A stretch of DNA of 50,063 nt from Microcaldota archaeon (GTDB lineage Archaea; Micrarchaeota; Micrarchaeia; Micrarchaeales; CABMGC01): positions 1 to 50,063 of the forward strand of contig JAGDXY010000003.1 in the NCBI GenBank assembly GCA_023256495.1. Direction: 5' to 3'. Shown in pieces: positions 41,922 to 50,063 of the stretch. The notes beneath the pieces were generated by a model that was given only the letters and a program-made list of their open reading frames with translations, had not been told where the DNA came from and did not search any database. The position numbers were made by a program, and so were the translations under genes. Position 1 is the stretch's first letter. Every line of letters starts with the position of its first letter.

Positions 41922-43172
41922 ATGGACCTTTCTCTGCCAAGAGGTGTTAAAGATTTTGATGTAGATGAAGCATACCCTCTTTTAGAAATCATAAGAAATA
42001 TAGAAAGAGTATATAGGGCATTTGGTTTTCAACCATTAATAACACCAAACATAGAAACGTTAAATGTATTAAATTCAAAATTTTATGGAAGCGATTCTTT
42101 GAATGAGATCTTTTCTATTTCTAATGACCAATTAGGTCTTAGATATGATCATACTGTGCCATTAGCGAGATACATTGCATCTAGAAAAGATTTGCCAATG
42201 CCATTTAAAAGATATGCTATAGGCTATTCTTGGAGAAAAGAGGAGCCTCAGTTTATGAGGGAAAGAGAATTCATTCAGGCAGATGTTGATATTGTTGGAA
42301 GTAAGCTGCTAATAAGTGATGCCGAAGTAATTGCAGCTTCATCACTTGGCTTGGAAAGCGCAGGCATAGAAGAATATGAAATACACCTAAATAATAGAAT
42401 TCTCTTAAACGAGATTATTTCTAATTTTAATGTTAAAAAAGAGAATGAGAAGCAAGTAATAAGATTAATAGATAAGATAGAAAAGAAAGAAAAAGAAGAA
42501 ATTATAAAAGAATTGAGTCAATTTACAGATAAAGCAGAAGAACTCATAGGATATGTATTAAATAATCAAGGAAATGATGAGATTTTAGCAAGAATAAGTA
42601 ATGATATTAAAAACAAAGAAGTTGCAAACCAAATAGCTAAGTTATTAGATATATTGAAAAGCTATTCTTTAAAAGGAGATATAATAATAGATTTATCATT
42701 AGCTAGGGGGTTAGATTATTATACTAGTTTTGTTTGGGAATTCAAAATAAAACAAGGAGATAAAAAAATGCCATCTATAGGTGGTGGTGGCAGGTATGAT
42801 TCTTTAATATCAAATTTTGCAAATAGGGATATACCTGCTGTAGGTTCAAGTATTGGTGTTAATAGGCTTTATTCAATATTAAACAAAAAAGAGTTTATGA
42901 AAAGGGTTTATTTGATATATATAAAAGACGATTACTTAAAATATGCAATCAATATAGCAAATATATTAAGAGGCAATAATATAAATGTTGATTTAGCAGT
43001 ATCTGATAAGTCTCTTTCAAAACAATTAGAATATGCAAGCAATACTAATGCAAATTATGTAATAATAATAGGTGAGCAAGAAGTAAATGAGAATAAAATT
43101 AAGCTTAGGAATATGGTAACAGGTGAGGAAGAGCTTATTAGTTTAGATGATGCAATAAATAAATTGAGATGA
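41922..43172 (+). CDS. hisS: Histidyl-tRNA synthetase
   Basis: LPRGVKDFDVDEA, LRYDHTVPLARYIA, YAIGYSWRKEEPQFMREREFIQADVDIVG, RGLDYYTSFVWEF. ATG at 41922 preferred over track start 41901, where a TTTAAATATT TATA-like element lies. Confidence 0.94.
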   Translation: MDLSLPRGVKDFDVDEAYPLLEIIRNIERVYRAFGFQPLITPNIETLNVLNSKFYGSDSLNEIFSISNDQLGLRYDHTVPLARYIASRKDLPMPFKRYAIGYSWRKEEPQFMREREFIQADVDIVGSKLLISDAEVIAASSLGLESAGIEEYEIHLNNRILLNEIISNFNVKKENEKQVIRLIDKIEKKEKEEIIKELSQFTDKAEELIGYVLNNQGNDEILARISNDIKNKEVANQIAKLLDILKSYSLKGDIIIDLSLARGLDYYTSFVWEFKIKQGDKKMPSIGGGGRYDSLISNFANRDIPAVGSSIGVNRLYSILNKKEFMKRVYLIYIKDDYLKYAINIANILRGNNINVDLAVSDKSLSKQLEYASNTNANYVIIIGEQEVNENKIKLRNMVTGEEELISLDDAINKLR

Positions 43173-43176
43173 TCTT

Positions 43177-43689
43177 ATGAACCAAGTCGATGAAGTTACA
43201 GATAAAACAATTAATGAAGGTGGCATATTAGCTAAATTATATTTTGATATGCATGGAAAGGATAAAGATGGTTTGCAGCTACTGCTTACTGATTTAGTAT
43301 CAGAAAAACTGCTTAAAGCAAGTGGTGTAGTATATGCATATGGCTCAATAGAAGAGCCTATTGAGCTAGAGCCAGGTTTATATTCAACAATGGCAATTGT
43401 TACTACTTTATTTAAAGATTTGAAATCTCTTTTAATGGTTGCATTTACATTCTCACCAGCAGGTATTGAGGTACTAAGGCCTGAGAAAATATATGAATTA
43501 CCTATAAGCAAGATACATGATATTGTTCTAGATCTCTCTTCTATATCACTAAGCTATAGCGAGTTTATATTAAAGAATGTATTAAGTAAGGAGGATTATG
43601 AAAAGATAGAAAAAGAAATGGAGCTTAGGAAAAAATCAATAAAAGAGTTCTTATCTCCTAAGGATGATTCTTTTAAAACTAGTAGTTAG
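43177..43689 (+). CDS. Hypothetical protein (170 aa) downstream of hisS
   Basis: Intact ORF 4 nt after hisS; no motif recognised. Confidence 0.7.
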   Translation: MNQVDEVTDKTINEGGILAKLYFDMHGKDKDGLQLLLTDLVSEKLLKASGVVYAYGSIEEPIELEPGLYSTMAIVTTLFKDLKSLLMVAFTFSPAGIEVLRPEKIYELPISKIHDIVLDLSSISLSYSEFILKNVLSKEDYEKIEKEMELRKKSIKEFLSPKDDSFKTSS

Positions 43690-44700
43690 GCTATCCATTA
43701 TACCATATTTGCTCAAACCATTTAATAATCCAATACTATTGGCAAATTTTAATAGATAATACATTCTGTTTTTGCTATAATAATACCATCTTACTCTATT
43801 TTGGATGAATAATTCTTTTTTTAGCAATTTCTTCACTTTGTTTTCATATATTGATAATTTTTCTTTCTTTATTGCTTCTATTGCAAAAGGCATTATTTTA
43901 GTAAGCATTGATATACCACCACCGCTTATTGGCTTGGTTTGACCTGCTGCATCACCTATTAATAATACATTATCTTTTACGAATCTTTTACGCCACTCCA
44001 TGGGTATTGCATACGCATATTCTTTTTTTGGCTTTCCAAAATCCAAATTTTCTTCTTTTAAAAATCTTTCAAACATCTTTTTTGCATTTCCATACCTTGA
44101 ATCGATTCCAATACCAACTTCTATTTCTTTATTACCTTCTGGGGATACCCACGCAAATAAGCCTTTTGAATATTCACCAAAGTAAAGATCGACAAGCTTT
44201 TCATTATTTTTAAAATCATATTCAGCCCTATAAGTTAAAATAAACCTATTTATAGGTGGAAAGCCAAACGTATTAGCTACAATAGATGTATATCCATCTG
44301 CACCAACTATTAAGCCTTTTAGCCCTTTTATTGCATTGCTATCTAATCTTTTACCCATTACTAAATTTGTTTTGTCTTTTATGCTTTTAAATAATATCTC
44401 ATTTAGTTTTGTTCTATCTAATACAATAGCTCTTTTTTCTTTTGATTCTATAATAAAAGTCTTTTTGTTTACATGGAGTCTTGCTCCATACAAAGAACCC
44501 ATTACTGCCTCTCTTGCATCGAAACCAAGCCTATTATACGCTTCTATTGATACTATGCCACTTGGTTCATTGCCTTCTTTTATATCCTTTTTCTGTTCAT
44601 ATACATTAGGTTTAATACCGTTATTTATCATATTATTTGCTAATAGCAAACCTGCTACGCCAGCTCCAATTATGTGTATTTCTTTATACATAAAGAACAC
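43651..44700 (-). CDS. FAD-dependent oxidoreductase, geranylgeranyl-reductase family
   Basis: IHIIGAGVAGLLLANNMINNG, GLIVGADGYTS, NVLLIGDAAGQTKPISGGGISM. Confidence 0.87.
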   Translation of the reverse strand: MFFMYKEIHIIGAGVAGLLLANNMINNGIKPNVYEQKKDIKEGNEPSGIVSIEAYNRLGFDAREAVMGSLYGARLHVNKKTFIIESKEKRAIVLDRTKLNEILFKSIKDKTNLVMGKRLDSNAIKGLKGLIVGADGYTSIVANTFGFPPINRFILTYRAEYDFKNNEKLVDLYFGEYSKGLFAWVSPEGNKEIEVGIGIDSRYGNAKKMFERFLKEENLDFGKPKKEYAYAIPMEWRKRFVKDNVLLIGDAAGQTKPISGGGISMLTKIMPFAIEAIKKEKLSIYENKVKKLLKKELFIQNRVRWYYYSKNRMYYLLKFANSIGLLNGLSKYGIMDSLTTSFKRIILRR

Positions 44701-44761
44701 TTTAATAAAAAGAAATTTTGTAGAAAAGTTTTTAATTAATATCTCTTTCTAATAGTAGAGT

Positions 44762-45823
44762 ATGGATAATATAGGGATATTGAGCAGTTTAATTGGTATT
44801 AATTCTATCTATCCAAATGAAAATGATATTGCTAATTATATAAAAGATATTCTAAAAGATAAAATAGAAGTAAATGAAGATCTATATAATGGAAGAGTCA
44901 ATTTATTTGGTTCTAGAGGCAATGCAAAAGTTCTTTTTTATGCTCATTTAGATACAGTAGATTCAACAAAAGATAATTGGCATACAAATCCATTAAAAGC
45001 AGAGGTAGTTGATAATAGAGTAATAGGTCTTGGTGCAAGTGATGATAAAAGCGGTTTAGCAAATATAATCTCTTTAATAATAAATACTGATCTGCCGCTC
45101 AAATTCTTATTTTGCTCTGATGAAGAGAATATATCAGAAGGAGTATGGCATTTTATAAATAACAAAAAAGACTTTTTTGAAGGTGTTAAATTAATAATAT
45201 CAGCAGAACCCAGTTTTGGATTTAATGTTAGTGATATAACAAACAAAAGAAGTGGTAGAGTTGTTTTTAATATAACATTTCAAGGTGATAAAAAACACAT
45301 AATGTATTATAAAGAAGCAAAAGATGCAATAGAATCTTTTTCAGAATTTTCATATAAATTATACAATAATAGATCAAACTTTATTAATTCAGTTATACAT
45401 ATATCAAAAGTTTATGGAGAATCGATAGGCATGAGTATATGTGGTTTAGTAGATTGTGATGTAGAAGCCCTTATAAATACACCAGATACTATTGAATCAA
45501 TTAGAAATAAGATCCAACAATTTACTAATGAGCCTGTTAAAATAAAAGAAAGAAAAACACCATACTTAGAGCCTTATTCTTTTGATAATATAGAAAATAA
45601 AGATACAATTTTAAATATTGTAAAAGAAGTTACTGGAGAGGATGCTCATTTTATATCAAGAACATCTGTTGCAGATGATAATGTATTGGCTCTTACTAGA
45701 ATACCTGTTCTTACCATAGGCGCGAAAGGAGGTAATGAGCATAAAGCAGATGAGTTTGTTTATATAGATAAATTAAATCAGGCTTATAACATATATAAGA
45801 GATTGCTCTCTCTTTACAAGTGA
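44762..45823 (+). CDS. M20-family metallopeptidase/deacylase (ArgE/DapE/LysK-like)
   Basis: VLFYAHLDTVDSTKDNWHTNPLKAEVVDNRVIGLGASDDKSGLAN; FCSDEENISEG. Confidence 0.87.
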   Translation: MDNIGILSSLIGINSIYPNENDIANYIKDILKDKIEVNEDLYNGRVNLFGSRGNAKVLFYAHLDTVDSTKDNWHTNPLKAEVVDNRVIGLGASDDKSGLANIISLIINTDLPLKFLFCSDEENISEGVWHFINNKKDFFEGVKLIISAEPSFGFNVSDITNKRSGRVVFNITFQGDKKHIMYYKEAKDAIESFSEFSYKLYNNRSNFINSVIHISKVYGESIGMSICGLVDCDVEALINTPDTIESIRNKIQQFTNEPVKIKERKTPYLEPYSFDNIENKDTILNIVKEVTGEDAHFISRTSVADDNVLALTRIPVLTIGAKGGNEHKADEFVYIDKLNQAYNIYKRLLSLYK

Positions 45824-45845
45824 ATTCTTTTTCTAATATTTAAAC

Positions 45846-46859
45846 GTGATTCCTATGATAAGTTATAAAACAAGTTCTATAGGAAGTATCGAAATGGATT
45901 TTGCTAGCTATAATAGAGCTAAAGGATTTGCTCCTCCAATAGAAAAAGAAAGTGATATAGATAAATCTTCTAGCAAAGCGATTAAAGATGCAAAGAAGTT
46001 TCTAAGTTATGATGAAATAAGTAGGGTAAGCATTAGGACTATTATTTTTGATACAAATCTATTACCTTTAGTTATTGATTCATTTACTTCTAAAGGTTTC
46101 AATTTTGAAGGAGTTATTACTTCTGTTGATAGAGATGCTATTATAGCATATTTTGGTATAAACAAACCAGAGCGTTATCCACCAAAAGAAGAATTGGATA
46201 TAATTAGAAGAAATATAGAAGATGGGAGAAGGTTTGTTAATTTTAGCTATATGCCTACTGATGGCGAATATGAATTTTTTACAAATAGGAATTTACCAGA
46301 TAATCTTAGATCTTCAGCAAAAATTCTTTTAAAAGATGCTTTTGGTTGGAATCTTGATGAAGCAGAATCTATATTAAAATCAAACAATACCTATATAGGC
46401 ATTTTGACTAAAAGCAATAATGCTGTTGCTATTTCTGCTATAGAAAAAGTAGCTATTACATTAAATAATTTAAAAATTACTTTATTAGAGCTCACTGAAG
46501 CATACGTAGTACCATCAGAGAGGGGTAAAGGTTTGTATTTTCATTTATCTTTAAATTTGCTTTCATCTTTAATTCATGAAGTATCAAATGATTATTTATT
46601 TATCTATGGAGAAAGCAATCTTAGAAATAGAGGTATTACAAGGGTTGTATTTTCACAAAAAAGGCTATTATCTATTGATCTTTTAAGAAATTTAGATCAT
46701 TATATTGTTAGAGATAATGATATCCCAGTATTAGCAAGTCACGTTCCAATAAAAGATGAGTACTCAGATAGATTCAAGTATAATTCTTTAGTACCGACAA
46801 GCATCGATAGAAAAGCATTAGATAAATTAATAAGAAGTAGCCTAACAAGAAAAAACTAA
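45846..46859 (+). CDS. GNAT-like acetyltransferase domain protein with unrecognised N-terminal region
   Basis: ELTEAYVVPSERGKGLYFHLSLNLLSSLI resembles GNAT motif A (R-G-K-G). Confidence 0.55.
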   Translation: MIPMISYKTSSIGSIEMDFASYNRAKGFAPPIEKESDIDKSSSKAIKDAKKFLSYDEISRVSIRTIIFDTNLLPLVIDSFTSKGFNFEGVITSVDRDAIIAYFGINKPERYPPKEELDIIRRNIEDGRRFVNFSYMPTDGEYEFFTNRNLPDNLRSSAKILLKDAFGWNLDEAESILKSNNTYIGILTKSNNAVAISAIEKVAITLNNLKITLLELTEAYVVPSERGKGLYFHLSLNLLSSLIHEVSNDYLFIYGESNLRNRGITRVVFSQKRLLSIDLLRNLDHYIVRDNDIPVLASHVPIKDEYSDRFKYNSLVPTSIDRKALDKLIRSSLTRKN

Positions 46860-46905
46860 GAAAACTAAAATTATTTAAAAATTAAACCTTTAATAAATAG
46901 ATATC

Positions 46906-49900
46906 ATGTCTTTTGTTGAAGCTTTGTTTTTAGGAATAATCTCTATTTTAGCACCTGGGTTAACATTAGCTTATGCACTTTTAAGAAATACCAAATTTAA
47001 TTATTATGAGATTTTTATATTTGGAATAACTTTTGGCTTGTTATTTCCACCAGTATTAACATGGTTAGAGAGTTATTTAATACCTATATCAAGTATATTC
47101 TTATTTTCAGAAAATTTATATCTATTTAATGTTTTTGTCCTTACTTTAATTGGCATAGCTCTAATATTATATGAAAAAAGAAGAAATCCAGAAATTTCAA
47201 GGAAAGAACAATTACATAAAATAAGAGCAAAGATGAGATTGTATAATATTGGTATAGATCTATTAAAGAAGCATGAGGAAGAAGAAAGAATTTTAAGAGA
47301 AAAACATAGGCTAGAGCTTAAGAAGTTAAAAAATATAGCAATAGAGGAGCTAGAGAGAATAAAGAAATTACATGAGAAGGAAGAAAGCGAGCTTTTAGAA
47401 ATGCATGAAAAAGAGGAGAGGGAGTTTTTCGAATCTAAAAATAAAAGCAGGAGTAGAGAAGTTATAGTATATGCAACTCTATCTTTAATTTTAATAATGG
47501 CTTTTGTGGTGAGAATTGTCAATATAAATGTAGCAAAAACATACTTTGAGTTTGATCCATATTTTGATATGTTAAGTACAGAGTATATTTTGACATATGG
47601 TTATCAAATACCTCACGATTATTCTGCATGGCCTGTCTTAGTAAATGGTTCAAACCACATAATACAACCGATTGTTCCTTATTTAGAAGCATTTTGGTAT
47701 GACATATCTTTAAATTCAACAAATTATAAATTCTCAAATGTGACATATTCTAACGCTACTCTTAGTAATCTAGTACAACCAAACATATCTCTTATAAGTA
47801 CAGTTTCATCAATTTATCCGCCTTTGGTTGCGGTATTATTAGTATTCTTTATATTTCTGCTTTTAGAGTTAGATTTTGGTTATCCTATTGCATTATTTGG
47901 GGCTCTTCTAGTTGCATCAATGCCCATACTAATAACAACCTTTATTGCTGGTGAGCAACTTTTAGAACCATGGGGCATATTTGCAATGTTTTTCTTTTAT
48001 GCTACATATCTATATGCTGTTCGTTATCCTCAAAATAAAAGATATACCTTACTTGCTGGCATTGCCTTTGCTTCAACCTTTTTGGGCGCGCATTACTATA
48101 CGGTAAATGCAGCAGTGCTTGCTATTTACATATTAATTCAAGGTTTGCTAAACGTATTGAGAAAGAAGGGTAATTATGATTTCTATTCTGTAAATATATT
48201 ATTGCTCATAGTAATAACTGCATTTTATCTATTGTATAATCCATATACCGCTACATTAACAGAAAGAATACCTAATATTGTTGGTATACCTACTATTGTA
48301 GGTTTTCCTCTATTTGCGTTGTTATTTGTTCTGTTTGTTGATTACATACCTACTATAACAAGGAAATTTAAGGTAATGCTTAATTATGATTATAATACAA
48401 TAAGATTAACTTTAACTTCATTGCTTGTTTTAATAATTATTTTGTTAATATTATTTACTCCTTTTGGCAATCCATTTAAACAATATCTTGCTTTGAGCGT
48501 GCACTTTGTCACACCAAATACCCCTTTGTTTATGACAGTACAGGAATTTGAATACAGTGGTTATTTATTTGATTTTGGGAGTAATGGTTTTGGTTTAATA
48601 GCAGGTTTAGGTATATTGTCTCCAATTATAGTTTGGTCTATTATGCTTGCATTTTTCTTCATAATGATAAGTGATATAATCTACAAAGAAAGTGACTCTA
48701 GTATATTATATATAGCAGCTATATTGCCTTTATTTATAGCAGGAATGTCTGAAGTTAAGTATATACCCCATTTTGGTGTTGCATATATAATTGCTTTTTC
48801 AATTGTCATATATTATATAATAAAGCAACTTGGATTTGAGAATAAGTATCTTCTTTATTCTATCGTTATTATTATGCTTGGAACTCTTGAAATTATCTAT
48901 CCATTATCTATATTAATAGGTTTAGGAAATCTAAACTGTAATTATATAAGTTTAAACAAAGAAACATTACTCGCAGATCTGTTCTGCAATCAAGTTCCTG
49001 GTTTTTGGCTCAATGCTACTGCTTATATGAGAGAACATATAGGGCCTTTTGGGCCAAGAGTTCTTTCATGGTGGGATTATGGTGACTGGATCAATTGGTT
49101 CGGTAACAGCAATGCAGTAATTAGAGGAGATAATGCAGTTGCGCAATTAGATTATGATGTAGCTGCACACTTTGTCTTAGGTCCTTTAGATGGCTACAAT
49201 ACGAGTGTATTAGGCAACTTTATGAATCAATTGCAAAGCGCTTATGTCTTATTTGACCAGGCGCTTGTGCAAAAATGGGGAGCTTTAGACTTTTTAGCGT
49301 GTGTTGATGTTAATCAGACAAACATGACATACGCAGAGAGAATAGGAAGTTTATTTGGTGAGCCATATGTTTTGGGTATGTCTAATTGTGAAATAGAACA
49401 TGCACCAGCATTTGGATACATACCTATAAACGTATCGCAATCATTTTTATGTAATATTACAAGCAAAAATCAATTTTTTGTTAAAGTTTTTGTTGCTAGA
49501 GGTATGGCTGTGCCTCAATTTATACTAAATGATACATTATGTGCAAGCAATTCATCGATTGAGCAAGGCCTTTCTACAGGCAAAGCTATTAGATTATATT
49601 ACCCCAATGGTACATTAAGCAACGCATATTTAATTGTAAATCCAGATATATACCCTATATCAAAAGAAATGGTTCCGCTCAGCATAATATTTGGGCAGCA
49701 AATAAATGTAACAATGCCTTTCTTGGTTGCGTTTATTGCATATACACCAAACAAAAACGGCACAATAACAAACATGCCATCACAATTCTATAATTCAACT
49801 TTTTATAAAGGTTTCTTCTTGGGCAAATTAAATGGATTTACAATGGTTTATCCAAGCAACTTCACTGGTGTTAATTATATCAATACAACGGCCCCAATAG

Positions 49901-49992
49901 TGATATTTAAGTATGATTATTATAATGGATCATTACCTAAAATCGAGCCAAAACCAAAAGGCATTAACAACAATTATATAGTTCCTGGATAA
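46906..49992 (+). CDS. aglB: AglB/Stt3-type oligosaccharyltransferase with N-terminal TM plus charged-helix extension
   Basis: EFDPYFDML (DxD-like) motif and SWWDYGDWINWFGNSNAVIRGDN (WWDYG). Confidence 0.93.
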   Translation: MSFVEALFLGIISILAPGLTLAYALLRNTKFNYYEIFIFGITFGLLFPPVLTWLESYLIPISSIFLFSENLYLFNVFVLTLIGIALILYEKRRNPEISRKEQLHKIRAKMRLYNIGIDLLKKHEEEERILREKHRLELKKLKNIAIEELERIKKLHEKEESELLEMHEKEEREFFESKNKSRSREVIVYATLSLILIMAFVVRIVNINVAKTYFEFDPYFDMLSTEYILTYGYQIPHDYSAWPVLVNGSNHIIQPIVPYLEAFWYDISLNSTNYKFSNVTYSNATLSNLVQPNISLISTVSSIYPPLVAVLLVFFIFLLLELDFGYPIALFGALLVASMPILITTFIAGEQLLEPWGIFAMFFFYATYLYAVRYPQNKRYTLLAGIAFASTFLGAHYYTVNAAVLAIYILIQGLLNVLRKKGNYDFYSVNILLLIVITAFYLLYNPYTATLTERIPNIVGIPTIVGFPLFALLFVLFVDYIPTITRKFKVMLNYDYNTIRLTLTSLLVLIIILLILFTPFGNPFKQYLALSVHFVTPNTPLFMTVQEFEYSGYLFDFGSNGFGLIAGLGILSPIIVWSIMLAFFFIMISDIIYKESDSSILYIAAILPLFIAGMSEVKYIPHFGVAYIIAFSIVIYYIIKQLGFENKYLLYSIVIIMLGTLEIIYPLSILIGLGNLNCNYISLNKETLLADLFCNQVPGFWLNATAYMREHIGPFGPRVLSWWDYGDWINWFGNSNAVIRGDNAVAQLDYDVAAHFVLGPLDGYNTSVLGNFMNQLQSAYVLFDQALVQKWGALDFLACVDVNQTNMTYAERIGSLFGEPYVLGMSNCEIEHAPAFGYIPINVSQSFLCNITSKNQFFVKVFVARGMAVPQFILNDTLCASNSSIEQGLSTGKAIRLYYPNGTLSNAYLIVNPDIYPISKEMVPLSIIFGQQINVTMPFLVAFIAYTPNKNGTITNMPSQFYNSTFYKGFFLGKLNGFTMVYPSNFTGVNYINTTAPIVIFKYDYYNGSLPKIEPKPKGINNNYIVPG

Positions 49993-50024
49993 ATTATTTA
50001 AATATAAAAATAGAATTTATTTAA

Positions 50025-50063
50025 GGGCCTGTAGCTTAGCCTGGTTGGAGCGCCCGACTGATA
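50025..50063 (+). tRNA. tRNA-Ile(GAU), truncated by window edge
   Basis: GGGCCTGTAGCTTAGCCTGGTTGGAGCGCCCGACTGATA: 5' acceptor strand, D arm and anticodon loop CTGATA; TATA-like TTTAAATATAAAA about 20 nt upstream. Confidence 0.88.

Noticed and set aside
47073-47522. 149-aa minus ORF, Ser/Leu-rich
   Set aside because: Antisense to the charged-helix region of AglB; Ser-rich run is the complement of Lys/Glu codons.

Overview
AT-rich archaeal chromosome segment, densely packed. Gene content suggests a small-genome, DPANN-like euryarchaeal lineage; this is inferred from gene families, not from a search. Informational genes include PolD large subunit DP2, a primase large-subunit-like protein, RPA, GINS, TFE, Rpo7, Spt4, aIF2alpha, eL42, eS26, HisS, aCPSF1, proteasome beta and PAC2. 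Energy and redox genes include an 11-subunit-type complex I locus without NuoEFG, a 2-oxoacid:ferredoxin oxidoreductase, class II ribonucleotide reductase, glutamate dehydrogenase and a thioredoxin/thioredoxin reductase pair. Surface-related genes include a pilin-like Ser/Thr-repeat protein beside a prepilin peptidase, and an AglB/Stt3 oligosaccharyltransferase. Four tRNAs are visible: Lys(UUU), initiator Met(CAU), intron-containing Gly(CCC), and a truncated Ile(GAU) at the right edge. The most interesting observations are: (1) tRNA genes whose mature 5' ends lie inside the UAG stop codon of the upstream co-directional gene (tfe/tRNA-iMet and trxB/tRNA-Gly); (2) a tandem AAA+ ATPase whose N-terminus is a polytopic membrane domain; (3) a primase large-subunit-like protein that lacks the Fe-S cysteines and has a PriX-like C-terminus; (4) an eroded TnpB (IS200/IS605) fossil in the only long non-coding gap; (5) three small ORFs missing from the supplied track (a polyacidic 50-aa protein and two Cys-rich mini-proteins); (6) a displaced NuoM and a NuoN with altered TM7 residues. 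I found no CRISPR array, rRNA or intact mobile element.
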